Shown: positions 25,875 to 33,084 of the stretch, piece after piece | Numbering within the stretch: the first letter of the stretch is position 1 | How the letters are laid out: each line of letters starts with the position of its first letter | Source: Clostridia bacterium | GTDB lineage: Bacteria; Bacillota; Clostridia; Oscillospirales; CAG-272 | DNA length: 34,594 nucleotides | Direction: 5' to 3' | NCBI GenBank assembly: GCA_017628755.1 | Contig: JAGBYM010000162.1 | Span: 1 to 34,594 of the forward strand | Translations under genes and position numbers: made by a program | Notes under the pieces: model-generated | The model's database searches: none | Told to the model about the DNA's origin: nothing | The model's input: only the letters and a program-made list of their open reading frames with translations

Positions 25875-26409
25875 TTTTAACTCCTATTATCGCCGTAACC
25901 GACTTTGACGGCGACATAAGCATACTTTCGTTAAGTGTAAGCCCTATTCTTTTCGGGCAGTCAAGGAGATTGAATATTTCCTTTTGGAATTCAAGCGGAA
26001 GGTCTCCGTAGCCGGGACTAAAGCGTCCGCCGTCAAATTCCGAGTTGAAGGCTTCGCAAAGCGCCTCTATCCTCTCGGCTCCGATCGCCTGAAAAAGGAG
26101 CGACTTGGTCGGAGAAATGCTCGCATACCGCGCTATCAGTCTGTCGATTCCGATCCCGACGGTTGCCGCAAATATCACAGCATTTTCGCATTCTTCAAGA
26201 TGCTTATGCAGTGCTTCCGATTCCACAGTGTCGAAAACCGACACGGGAAATTCACCGTAGCAGACCTTGTACGTCAGCTTGTCCTCAGCTTCCTTGAGGC
26301 ATTCTTCAAGAATCGCCTCGATCTCTGGAGCATCACCGCGGACGCCCGCATAGCGCAGTATTTCGCGACGGTCGAAGGGCGGCGCAGGATATGTTTTAGT
26401 GTAGATCAT
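25846..26409 (-). CDS. MetH activation domain as a separate protein
   Basis: A 187-residue protein matching the C-terminal SAM-binding activation domain of MetH. RFSPGYGDLP (129-138) is the hallmark AdoMet-contact motif and ESMLMSPSKSVTAIIG (161-176) the closing motif. Together with the truncated MetH it would rebuild a complete enzyme whose oxidised cobalamin can be re-methylated. The start overlaps the metF stop by one base (TGATG) and the end overlaps metH by 29 bases, so all three are translated together. Split MetH systems are known in Firmicutes and Thermotogae. Confidence 0.92.
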   Translation of the reverse strand: MIYTKTYPAPPFDRREILRYAGVRGDAPEIEAILEECLKEAEDKLTYKVCYGEFPVSVFDTVESEALHKHLEECENAVIFAATVGIGIDRLIARYASISPTKSLLFQAIGAERIEALCEAFNSEFDGGRFSPGYGDLPLEFQKEIFNLLDCPKRIGLTLNESMLMSPSKSVTAIIGVKNGYQRISEK

Positions 26410-27284
26410 CAGCCGAGAATATCTGAGAGATTACGCTGAATAGCCTCTGCGACATCGGGTTTATTCATCGAATAAACGTGAACGTTTGTGATGCCGTTGG
26501 CGAAAAGGTCGATGATCTGATCGGTTGCGTATGCAATTCCCGCCTGCTTCATTGCCGCGGGGGTGGTACCGAATTTATCAACGAGCGACTTGAATCTCTG
26601 CGGCATAAACGAGCCCGAAAGCTTGATGGCGCGGTCAACTTGATTTCCGTTTGTTATCGGCATGATTCCCGGGATGATCGGAACCGTGATGCCCGCCTCG
26701 CGGATCTTATAAAGGAAATTATAAAGCAGATTGTTGTCAAAAAACATCTGCGTGGTCAGAAATTCGCATCCAGCGTCGACCTTTTCCTTGAGATACTTGA
26801 TATCTTCCTTCTGGCAGATGCTTTCGGGATGTATTTCGGGGTAGCAAGCACCGCCGATGCAGAAATCGGCACCCGATTCGCGCAGCTCGCGGACGAGCTC
26901 GACGGCATGCTTATAGTCCCAATGCGAACGGTCGGCGTTCTCAAGTCCCGCGGGAATGTCACCACGCAAAGCCATAACGTTCTCGATTCCCGCCGCCTTC
27001 ATATCCGCAATTCTCTCGCGGACGGTCTCGCGGGTCGAGGAAACGCAGGTAAGGTGAGCCAAAGTCGGCACACCGTAATTCGCCTTGATATTTTTTGCGA
27101 TATCGAGGGTGTATTTGCTCGTGCCGCCGCCCGCGCCGTATGTAACGCTCATAAATGACGGACGGAGCTTCGCGATCTCCTCTGTTGCTAGCTTGACGCT
27201 CTCAAAAGCCGTATCGGTCTTCGGAGGAAAGACCTCGAAGGAGAGAGACAGCTTGTCATCTTTAAAAAGTTCGGTAAGTTTCAT
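26409..27284 (-). CDS. metF: 5,10-methylenetetrahydrofolate reductase
   Basis: A 291-residue flavin barrel. SFEVFPPK near the N-terminus contains the catalytic Glu (Glu17). SVTYGAGGG, HLTC and ALRGDIP follow in family order, and PGIMPI appears later. The start at 27284 gives the standard length and N-terminal sequence; the longer frame from 27329 would begin upstream of the predicted -10 box. It makes methyl-THF, the MetH substrate, so the operon runs from one-carbon folate to methionine. The transcribed leader is about 27 bases, leaving no room for a SAM riboswitch or T-box. Confidence 0.95.
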   Translation of the reverse strand: MKLTELFKDDKLSLSFEVFPPKTDTAFESVKLATEEIAKLRPSFMSVTYGAGGGTSKYTLDIAKNIKANYGVPTLAHLTCVSSTRETVRERIADMKAAGIENVMALRGDIPAGLENADRSHWDYKHAVELVRELRESGADFCIGGACYPEIHPESICQKEDIKYLKEKVDAGCEFLTTQMFFDNNLLYNFLYKIREAGITVPIIPGIMPITNGNQVDRAIKLSGSFMPQRFKSLVDKFGTTPAAMKQAGIAYATDQIIDLFANGITNVHVYSMNKPDVAEAIQRNLSDILG

Positions 27285-27317
27285 TGTTTTGTACCCGATT
27301 TTAGATAATATATAATA

Positions 27318-27346
27318 ATTATAGCACAATAATTATGTTAAATCAA
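27318..27346 (-). promoter_or_regulatory. Promoter of the metF-metH operon
   Basis: Minus strand TTGATT (27341-27346), 17-base spacer, TATAAT (27318-27323). Confidence 0.75.
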
Positions 27347-27365
27347 TAGGAAAACAGAAAAAGGA

Positions 27366-27393
27366 GCTGAGCCATTAAGTTTAGTGACTCAGC
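27366..27393 (-). terminator. Second terminator-like hairpin downstream of the FAD oxidoreductase
   Basis: GCTGAG (27366-27371) pairs with CTCAGC (27388-27393) and the stem continues inside with one mismatch and one wobble. On the minus strand it is followed by CTCCTTTTTCTGTTTT. It resembles the hairpin at 27748-27777. Confidence 0.55.
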
Positions 27394-27423
27394 GTGTTTT
27401 TATATATACAATATTGTGATTTG

Positions 27424-27729
27424 CATCCTCATCCACCGGCCTTCGCCGGTCCCCCTTCCCCCACTTGGGGAAGGTTAAAATGGTCGGTACAAACTTTTTT
27501 GGCTTTTCAGCGAATATTGCTTAATCTTAATCTAAAGAAGGCAAATAGGAATATTTTATCTGAATTATAATAAAGTCTCATCATACTTTTTCAATAAAAT
27601 TTTCCTATTGGGTATGCAAGAATTAATTATTGAATAATATTCGCTGTAGTTATAAAATTGGATTGCAAACTTCTTTAACCTTCCCCAAGTGGGGGAAGGG
27701 GGACCGGCGAAGGCCGGTGGATGAGGATG
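27424..27729. mobile_element. MITE-like foldback element with 56-bp perfect inverted ends
   Basis: Bases 27424-27479 are the exact reverse complement of 27674-27729. Each arm itself contains two small hairpins (ACCGGC/GCCGGT and CCTTCCCC/GGGGAAGG). The 194-bp centre is AT-rich, codes for nothing, and has further nested inverted repeats (27509-27518 with 27636-27645; around 27543 with 27602). The element can therefore fold as one very long hairpin. No target-site duplication is evident. Together with the flanking hairpins it fills most of the 499-base gap between metF and the oxidoreductase gene. GC-rich arms of this type resemble repeats I associate with gut Clostridia (inference). Confidence 0.75.
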
Positions 27730-27734
27730 TAAAA

Positions 27735-27777
27735 GAGAAAAAAGTTAGGCTGAATCACTTAAATAAGTGACTCAGCC
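27735..27777 (-). terminator. Terminator of the PadR-DUF1700-DUF4097-oxidoreductase operon
   Basis: 13-bp stem with one mismatch (27748-27760 with 27765-27777) and a 4-base loop. It is followed on the minus strand by TAACTTTTTTCTCTTTT, 7 bases after the stop at 27784. Confidence 0.85.
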
Positions 27778-27783
27778 ACTGGT

Positions 27784-29142
27784 TTATAAAACTATCGACC
27801 CACCCGTTCTCATCTTTTCTCGGAAAGATGCAAAATCAATGGTTTGTACAGTTTTTCCCGATGTCAGAGCCTCGAAAGCCGCGACTCCCGCAGCCTCGCC
27901 AGTCTGGTTGAGCGAGATCATGACGCGGAGTGCGCCGTGCGCGTCCTTGTCCGAATCGATACAGCGTCCGCAAACAAGAAGATTCGGTATCTTTGCGGGC
28001 AGAATGGCGCGGTAGGGTATCTGCCAGTAATGCGGATACTCACCGTCATCCGTGCGCCAACGGATCTCTTCGATCTCACCGCTCGGCGTGCTGTGACGCT
28101 CCCATCCGTCAAGATAACGGAAGGTGGTCGGCTTTTGCGGAATATGTACGTCAACGGGATACGCGCAATAGCCGATGGCGTCGTCAAACGTGCGTCCGTA
28201 ACAAATATCTTCACCCGTGATTTGGTATGAGCATTTAAGCTGACGGGTCTCGCGGATGCCTATCATGGGAGAAAGTGCAACAAGAGAAAGCTCATTGCCG
28301 CAGGGATCGGATTCGCGGAGGATGTTCATCATCTCGCGCACCTGCGCGCGTCCCGCGATCTCGCTCTCTGTGAGAATATCTGCTTTCGAGCAGTCGCCCA
28401 CAAACTGCGCCTTGCACCAGTTAGAGACGTTTTTCGTGCCGGGAACGTTGATCTCCCAACCGGCTCTGCCGCCGATACGTAGGCGGTTTTCGTCTGTGCG
28501 AAGAATGTCGTTCGGCTTGGTCAGCTTCTCCCATCCCGCAACACGCGCACCGGTTGTTGCAGGCTGGAAACTTTCGTGATAATAAACTTCCATTCCGACG
28601 TCCGCGCCGAGGAATCCGTCCGCCGTCGCATCTATGAAGAATTTAGCGCGGATAGCAGCGCGTCCCGAGCGGTTTTCGATTATGACCGCCTTCAGCTCGC
28701 CGTCCTCGATATAGGGTGCGGAATAGCGGGTGTGAAGATATGGCGTCACGCCCGCTTCGAGGATCATGCGATCAAGCTCGATCTTCATCTCCTCGGTATT
28801 GAAAACGTACATGCTGTAATAGGGAGCACGCCATTTATTCTCCTTAGGCACGCGGATGCGCATACCGTTCGGCACCGCTTTGAGTCTTTCAATCATTTCC
28901 TCGGTTAGTCCCGAGATTATCTGCTTTTGATAGGTGTCATCGGTCAGCGAATGCCAGATGCAAACAAAGCTGTTGGCAGCAGTACCGCCAAATGCGCCCG
29001 CCTGCTCAACGATCGCAACCTTCGCGCCGAGACGCGCCGCGCGAACAGCGGCAAAAACGCCCGTACAGCTTCCGCCGAGGACGACAATATCAACGTCATT
29101 TATGACTTTTATATCCCTTGCGGGTTCTCTTACAGTGATCAT
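27784..29142 (-). CDS. FAD-dependent oxidoreductase (PF12831-like)
   Basis: A 452-residue flavoprotein. The dinucleotide-binding fold reads VVLGGSCTG (20-28), followed by the acidic strand end VAIVEQ and FGGTAANS. The C-terminal closing motif (HGALRVM, then NQTGEAAGVAA) fits the FAD_oxidored family. These are large, mostly uncharacterised cytoplasmic proteins often found with carbohydrate genes. It overlaps the DUF4097 gene by 4 bases (ATGA) with GAGG inside that gene, so it is translated as part of the PadR operon, an unusual partner. Substrate unknown. Confidence 0.85.
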   Translation of the reverse strand: MITVREPARDIKVINDVDIVVLGGSCTGVFAAVRAARLGAKVAIVEQAGAFGGTAANSFVCIWHSLTDDTYQKQIISGLTEEMIERLKAVPNGMRIRVPKENKWRAPYYSMYVFNTEEMKIELDRMILEAGVTPYLHTRYSAPYIEDGELKAVIIENRSGRAAIRAKFFIDATADGFLGADVGMEVYYHESFQPATTGARVAGWEKLTKPNDILRTDENRLRIGGRAGWEINVPGTKNVSNWCKAQFVGDCSKADILTESEIAGRAQVREMMNILRESDPCGNELSLVALSPMIGIRETRQLKCSYQITGEDICYGRTFDDAIGYCAYPVDVHIPQKPTTFRYLDGWERHSTPSGEIEEIRWRTDDGEYPHYWQIPYRAILPAKIPNLLVCGRCIDSDKDAHGALRVMISLNQTGEAAGVAAFEALTSGKTVQTIDFASFREKMRTGGSIVL

Positions 29143-30167
29143 TTTTTGTCCTCGCTTACCGTAATATGAATATTTCCTGTCGAAGTCTTTATTTTACAAA
29201 CTCCGCCCGAGGTCGTATGCGGGACCTTGATTTTACCCGTGCTTGATTCGGTAATGAAGATTTTTTCTGTAAGAAGAGTTCCGTCCACCCTACCGGTGTC
29301 GGTCTCGATCTCGATGCTTTCGGCATCAGAAAGATAAAGCTTCACGTCACCCGTGTCGGTGAGAATATCGAACGAACCCGCAACAACGCTTGTCAGCGTG
29401 ACGTCGCCTGTCGAGCGTTCAAACTTAACGTCATTCTCGACTGTGACGTATTTGAGCAATATATCACCTGTTGAGCCCTCCGAGCTGATACTGCCCGCCT
29501 CGACAGAGTGAAGCTCGATATCTCCGGTACTGCATTCAAGCGTAATTCTGCCCGAAGCTTTAATATTTTCAAGACAAATTTTGCCGGTAGTAACGCTTAC
29601 GCCGAGCTTTGTCAGCTCCTGGTCATAAACATTGATATGCCCCGTGCTTGCGGCAAGCTCAAGAGACTCTCTAACCTTTGAGCTGATATTGATATCACCC
29701 GTGCTCGTTGCGATCGATGCGCGAGTGAATGTCAGCGATTCCGAAAAAGTCATATCGCCCGTGTCGGTCGCCGCCGTAATTGAAGTGTAGTGCTCTTTGG
29801 GCAGATAAAGTGTCAATTTTTCACTGTCGTCGAAAATTCCGATGTAATCATACCACTTGCGTTGGTCGACCACCTTTACGACAAGCGCACCGCTGTCGAT
29901 CTCATATTCGAGCTTGAAATTTCCGCTTTCGTCACAGACGATTCTGCATTCATCGTCTTCCGAGGGAAGAACATTCAGGTCGTGCTCCTGCGTTGCTATG
30001 AGGATATGTTCGAAATCGACGTCCACCGTATAGGTATGCTCTTCATACTGTTCGGATGAAAAGCCGGAAAGCTTGAAATCAGTCATAGTAAATGCCGCCG
30101 CAACTATCGCAACGCCCGCAACAAGCAGGCACAATGCAACTATTATCGCAACAGTATTCTTTTTCAT
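29139..30167 (-). CDS. DUF4097-type repeat protein with N-terminal membrane anchor
   Basis: 342 residues. A hydrophobic segment (about 6-27) anchors an exported beta-rich domain. From residue about 134 to the end there are 11 copies of a roughly 20-residue unit centred on S/T-T-G-D/K/N-I/V (for example TSTGDI, CSTGDI, SSTGKI), predicting a regular beta-helix on the outside. DUF4097 proteins usually accompany DUF1700 and a PadR regulator, as here, and the module is linked to envelope stress in some Firmicutes (family knowledge, function unclear). It overlaps DUF1700 by 4 bases. Confidence 0.88.
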   Translation of the reverse strand: MKKNTVAIIVALCLLVAGVAIVAAAFTMTDFKLSGFSSEQYEEHTYTVDVDFEHILIATQEHDLNVLPSEDDECRIVCDESGNFKLEYEIDSGALVVKVVDQRKWYDYIGIFDDSEKLTLYLPKEHYTSITAATDTGDMTFSESLTFTRASIATSTGDINISSKVRESLELAASTGHINVYDQELTKLGVSVTTGKICLENIKASGRITLECSTGDIELHSVEAGSISSEGSTGDILLKYVTVENDVKFERSTGDVTLTSVVAGSFDILTDTGDVKLYLSDAESIEIETDTGRVDGTLLTEKIFITESSTGKIKVPHTTSGGVCKIKTSTGNIHITVSEDKK

Positions 30168-30757
30168 TGCTCCTTCTCCTTTCTGATAAAGAGAGATTTA
30201 AAAAACACGCGTGTCAGCCAAAGGATGCCCTTGGTGCAGAATTTGCAAACGAATACCCAAAGCACGGCAAGTCCCGCGCAGAACACACCGCAGCCGAGAA
30301 GAAAGAGCGCGCCCACACCGTTGCCAAAGATAAACATCGGAATCGATGCTACGATTCCCGCAAATGCGCCTGCGGCAAAGCTTATCTCAACGGCAAACAG
30401 CGATATGATGACCGACCACAGTGAAACGTAAACCGAGAATATGACAGCCGCCGCTGCGATCAGAAGCGGAAACCAAAGCGGAAAGCCAATAATAATAACC
30501 GCGATCTCCCAACCTCCGAAAGATCGCTTCGGCTTGATCTTTTCCTTGATTATCTTTGTTATCGGAGTATCCTTCACGATCTGCGCGCGGATCTCTTCGA
30601 CAGTACCGATAGCGGCGACAGCCTCCTCCTCGGGGATGCCGTCCTCGACGCGGTCATCTATCATTTCGGAATAATACTCAAGACTTTTTTCAACATCTTC
30701 CTCGGGAAGTCCCGCGAGTGCCGCGCGCAATTCTGTCAGAAATTCATTTTTAGTCAT
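30164..30757 (-). CDS. DUF1700 membrane protein
   Basis: A 197-residue protein. A soluble N-terminal helical domain (1-75: MTKNEFLTEL, LEYYSEMIDD, AIGTVEEI) is characteristic of DUF1700/HAAS proteins, and four or so hydrophobic segments follow (about 83-185). The start overlaps the PadR gene by 8 bases. It probably links the cytoplasmic regulator to the exported DUF4097 partner; mechanism unknown. Confidence 0.88.
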   Translation of the reverse strand: MTKNEFLTELRAALAGLPEEDVEKSLEYYSEMIDDRVEDGIPEEEAVAAIGTVEEIRAQIVKDTPITKIIKEKIKPKRSFGGWEIAVIIIGFPLWFPLLIAAAAVIFSVYVSLWSVIISLFAVEISFAAGAFAGIVASIPMFIFGNGVGALFLLGCGVFCAGLAVLWVFVCKFCTKGILWLTRVFFKSLFIRKEKEQ

Positions 30758-31070
30758 TATCCTCTTCCCCCTTTGTCACAAATTTGTAGATCGACATGAT
30801 CTCTTTCCATTCGTTTTTGAAATCCTCGATGCGCCCGAGGCCCGCCGCCGTAATATGATAATATTTGCGAAGTCTGCCGTTGTGTTCTGCCGTACGGACG
30901 GTGAGCAATTCCGCCGACTCAAGACGGCGCAGAATGGGATAGAGCGTCGATTCGGATATCTCAACGTAAGGCTTTACGTCTTTGATGATCTGATATCCGT
31001 ACGAGTCTTCGTCCTTGATCGCCGCAAGCACGCAAACGTCAAGAAGTCCGCGTTTGAGCTGTATATCCAT
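30750..31070 (-). CDS. PadR-family transcriptional regulator (DUF1700-module type)
   Basis: A 106-residue winged-helix protein. The start at 31070 is chosen because GGGAGG lies 7 bases upstream; the longer frame from 31175 would begin upstream of the predicted promoter. LKRGLLDVCVLAAI, SYGYQIIKDV and SESTLYPILRRLE are PadR hallmarks. It is the first gene of its operon. A 21-bp palindrome overlapping the -10 box suggests autorepression. Confidence 0.92.
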   Translation of the reverse strand: MDIQLKRGLLDVCVLAAIKDEDSYGYQIIKDVKPYVEISESTLYPILRRLESAELLTVRTAEHNGRLRKYYHITAAGLGRIEDFKNEWKEIMSIYKFVTKGEEDND

Positions 31071-31090
31071 ACAATACCTCCCAACATATA

Positions 31091-31111
31091 ATACTGTGTC
31101 ACACATAGTAT
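31091..31111. promoter_or_regulatory. Candidate PadR operator
   Basis: 21-bp palindrome ATACT-N-TGT-N3-ACA-N-AGTAT with 8 of 10 positions paired. It covers the -10 box and start region of the PadR/DUF1700 promoter. Confidence 0.6.
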
Positions 31112-31135
31112 AGCATAAACAAGACGGATTGTCAA
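31107..31135 (-). promoter_or_regulatory. Promoter of the PadR-DUF1700 operon
   Basis: Minus strand TTGACA (31130-31135), 17-base spacer, TATACT (31107-31112). Confidence 0.8.
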
Positions 31136-31142
31136 GGGGTAA

Positions 31143-31175
31143 AATGAAAAAGCACCGCTTGGCGGTGCTTTTCAT
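31143..31175 (-). terminator. Terminator of the PadR-DUF2812 operon
   Basis: AAAAGCACCGC (31148-31158) pairs with GCGGTGCTTTT (31162-31172) around TTG, next to the stop codon at 31175. It separates the two PadR operons. Confidence 0.8.
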
Positions 31176-31486
31176 TATTTTCTGACGATCTCCTTGATCT
31201 TCACAACAAAATTGAGATTGACCACCTCGGTCTTTCCCTTCTTTTCTACCAGCAAGCCGCCCTCGGTGACTTCCTTGATGACGCCATTTACGTAGTTGCC
31301 GTCAAACAGGCCAACCATACATTCTTTGTCAATAAATTTCTTAGCAAGTTCAAACATTTCTTTATTCTCCAATCCATTGTTTATTATTCTGTTTGCAATA
31401 ATTGTTTTTTGGTTCCGTTTTCTTGTGTTCATCATGACAAACATAATGAGCCAGAACGAAAATATAGGTAAATAAGCAGGATTCAT
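31175..31486 (-). CDS. Small membrane-anchored protein with possible Sm-like domain (DUF6897-like)
   Basis: 103 residues. The N-terminal hydrophobic segment (about 5-19) is followed by a basic stretch. The second half is a compact beta-rich domain (about 53-100: GLFDGNYVNGVIKEV, GLLVEKKGKTEVVNLNFV), which looks like the short strands of Sm/Hfq-type folds and like a small uncharacterised clostridial family. Its start is one base after the DUF2812 stop with AAGGAAA upstream, so it is co-translated. Function unknown. Confidence 0.65.
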   Translation of the reverse strand: MNPAYLPIFSFWLIMFVMMNTRKRNQKTIIANRIINNGLENKEMFELAKKFIDKECMVGLFDGNYVNGVIKEVTEGGLLVEKKGKTEVVNLNFVVKIKEIVRK

Positions 31487-31487
31487 A

Positions 31488-32030
31488 TCATTTCCTTCCG
31501 TTCTTCATCTTGAAATATCCTTTTGCGCAAAGAAGGAAGACCACAAGGTAGAGTCCCATAATACCGCCCAAGGTTGCCGCGACGGCGTAATTCCCCCCAC
31601 TTACGTTAATCACGAACTGGGGCATAAGACAGCAAAAGAAGATAAGGAGCAGTGGGAACATCCTTCCCTTGAGAACTCGCTCCATCATCTGGATCTTCGA
31701 TTCCTCGTCGCAGAAGATCGATTCCTCACCGTTCATTTCGGACGCGGGCTTGCGGAAATAAGAATATCCGGCATAATCCTGAAGATGCTCCCAACCGCAA
31801 TCCGAGAACATCTGCAAATACTCGTCCTTGTTTTTCATGCCTTCCTTGTTGTAATCAAGCTGATAGATCACGTCCTCGGGCGTGCATTTTTCAAAATGAT
31901 AGATTCCCAAGCCCTTGACCTTGATGAACTTCCAGCCCGATTTATGCATCTCGCGGAGATATTTTTCTTCTTTTTCGTATTCAAAAATGGTGAACCACTT
32001 GAATTCTTTTTTCAGATTCCCGTTTTTCAT
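31488..32030 (-). CDS. DUF2812 membrane protein
   Basis: A 180-residue protein. The soluble N-terminal part has the DUF2812 pattern (KKEFKWFTIFEYEKEEKYL, GWKFIKV, FEKCTPEDVIYQLDY, GWEHLQDYAGYSYFRK). Two hydrophobic helices lie at about 124-140 and 147-168. Genes of this family nearly always follow a PadR gene, as here (ATGA overlap). The role is unknown, but the module is probably a membrane-linked sensing or stress system. Confidence 0.9.
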   Translation of the reverse strand: MKNGNLKKEFKWFTIFEYEKEEKYLREMHKSGWKFIKVKGLGIYHFEKCTPEDVIYQLDYNKEGMKNKDEYLQMFSDCGWEHLQDYAGYSYFRKPASEMNGEESIFCDEESKIQMMERVLKGRMFPLLLIFFCCLMPQFVINVSGGNYAVAATLGGIMGLYLVVFLLCAKGYFKMKNGRK

Positions 32031-32344
32031 TTTATCTCCCCCTTGCTGATTTTGTAAAGCTTTTCGATCCTCGCGATCTCAAGCGCGAGCACTTCTTCGC
32101 CGAGATCGGTGATCTTATAGACCTTCCTTTTGTCTTCCTCGCGGATGAACCTTATGACGCCGTCCTTCTCCATCTTCGAAAGACTGCCGTACATCGTTCC
32201 CGGCGCAAGCTTGATCGCGCCGTCCGTCAGTCGATCCACCTTCTGGACGACACCGTAACCGTGATTTTCCTCGCGCAGACAGAAAAGAATGTAAAACGCC
32301 GATTCCGTCATTGGAACGTAGACCTTTTTAATATGCTGATCCAT
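32027..32344 (-). CDS. PadR-family transcriptional regulator (DUF2812-module type)
   Basis: A 105-residue winged-helix protein; the start at 32344 has AAGGAGG 6 bases upstream. PMTESAFYILFCL, HGYGVVQKV, LAPGTMYGSLSKM and IRFIREEDKRKVYKIT are typical of PadR proteins paired with DUF2812. Its promoter region holds an array of matching palindromes, so it very probably represses its own operon. Confidence 0.93.
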   Translation of the reverse strand: MDQHIKKVYVPMTESAFYILFCLREENHGYGVVQKVDRLTDGAIKLAPGTMYGSLSKMEKDGVIRFIREEDKRKVYKITDLGEEVLALEIARIEKLYKISKGEIK

Positions 32345-32366
32345 CTTTTCCTCCTTGCATTTCACT

Positions 32367-32421
32367 GCGATATATCGCACCTCGATACATCGTACCTATA
32401 TTATATCGCACTTCGATACAT
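32367..32421. promoter_or_regulatory. Operator array of the DUF2812-type PadR operon
   Basis: Two copies of TATCG-N5-CGATA (32373-32387 and 32404-32418) lie 31 bp apart, about three helical turns, inside a 20-bp direct repeat with one mismatch (32371-32390 and 32402-32421). A perfect 12-bp palindrome GCGATATATCGC (32367-32378) overlaps the inner copy. The outer copy overlaps the -10 box and spacer. Confidence 0.7.
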
Positions 32422-32428
32422 TTGTCAA
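32400..32428 (-). promoter_or_regulatory. Promoter of the PadR-DUF2812 operon
   Basis: Minus strand TTGACA (32423-32428), 17-base spacer, TATAAT (32400-32405). Confidence 0.85.
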
Positions 32429-32460
32429 GAGGTTTTTGAAAAAAAGTTTTAAAAACATCC

Positions 32461-32494
32461 TAAAAAACGAATAAAAGGCGGATTTCTCCGCCTT
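32461..32494 (-). terminator. Terminator after the Cys-rich protein gene
   Basis: AAGGCGGA pairs with TCCGCCTT around a GAAA loop (minus strand), followed by TTATTCGTTTTTTA. It isolates the downstream PadR promoter. Confidence 0.75.
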
Positions 32495-32570
32495 CAAGTT
32501 GCTGACAAACCTTTACAACGATCTGTCAAATTGCACAAGAACTCAAATTGCTATGTTAGCACTCGCCCAC

Positions 32571-32599
32571 GGGGTGCAGAGGCGAAGCCCCTGCACCCC
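32571..32599. repeat. GC-rich palindrome between short direct repeats
   Basis: GGGGTGCAG (32571-32579) pairs with CTGCACCCC (32591-32599), with GGC/GCC inside around a 3-base loop. The one mismatch becomes a G-U pair in minus-strand RNA. Copies of TGCTGACAAA followed by CCTTT flank it (about 32500-32513 and 32604-32619). No T tract follows, so it is not an obvious terminator; it resembles a dispersed palindromic repeat. Confidence 0.5.
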
Positions 32600-32625
32600 T
32601 GAATGCTGACAAAAACCTTTCCTTG

Positions 32626-32844
32626 TCATTTTTCCGGTTGTTTTGTATGATTATCTTTGCTCAAAGCAATGCCTTCATCTTTGCCTTTTTCATCAACTTC
32701 GGGATAACACAATAAATAATAATCGCACTCATCACAACAACACTCGAATTCTTGCTTGCCGTTACCCAAACAAACGGAAGGGTTTCCCGGCACAAGTTCG
32801 ACACATGTAATATCGACAATCTTATTTTGAATATTCTTGTTCAT
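32626..32844 (-). CDS. Cys-rich small protein, 72 residues, unknown function
   Basis: The start at 32844 has AGGGGG about 8 bases upstream. Seven Cys (14, 25, 35, 36, 37, 40, 46) cluster in DITCVELVPG, VCLGNG and CCCDECDYYLLC, suggesting a metal-binding knuckle, probably zinc or iron-sulfur. The last 25 residues are polar. I recall similar short proteins in gut Clostridia but know no function. The gene sits just after a strong terminator hairpin in its own leader, so expression may depend on read-through. Confidence 0.65.
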   Translation of the reverse strand: MNKNIQNKIVDITCVELVPGNPSVCLGNGKQEFECCCDECDYYLLCYPEVDEKGKDEGIALSKDNHTKQPEK

Positions 32845-32858
32845 ATGTTCCCCCTGAT

Positions 32859-33078
32859 AAAACAAAAAGTGCGCCAACCGAAGTCAGCGCACCGAAAAAC
32901 GCGAACTCCAAGTTGTCGCCAAACGAACTTTTCGCAGATAGGTATAACATAATCGCACACCATCAAACGGGAGTCGCATTTTTACCAAAATGGATTTTGT
33001 TTAATGATGCAGAAAAAGGGTATAATTTTCCTATAAAGAAAAAACATACCTATCTTGCGAATATTAAGTTCGTTTGGC
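32859..33078 (-). ncRNA. Candidate structured RNA or attenuator leader, about 220 nt
   Basis: The predicted start (33078, 6 bases after the -10 box) is the first base of a closing helix. 33066-33078 pairs perfectly with 32918-32930 (13 bp), then 33046-33061 with 32931-32945 (15 bp plus one bulged A). Inside, 32999-33009 pairs with 32958-32968 over 11 bp; two of these pairs are U-G in the minus-strand RNA and would be A-C mismatches on the other strand, so the fold favours minus-strand transcription. It ends in a terminator: a 10-bp stem with UUCG loop (32869-32892) then TTTTTGTTTT. The Cys-rich gene follows 15 bases later. No known RNA family was recognised. Confidence 0.6.
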
Positions 33079-33084
33079 ATAATT

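Noticed and set aside
23502..25880. Several long plus-strand open frames opposite metH
   Set aside because: They are antisense shadows of a fully motif-supported metH; none has start signals.
27285..27317. SAM riboswitch or T-box upstream of metF
   Set aside because: The predicted leader is about 27 bases, far too short.
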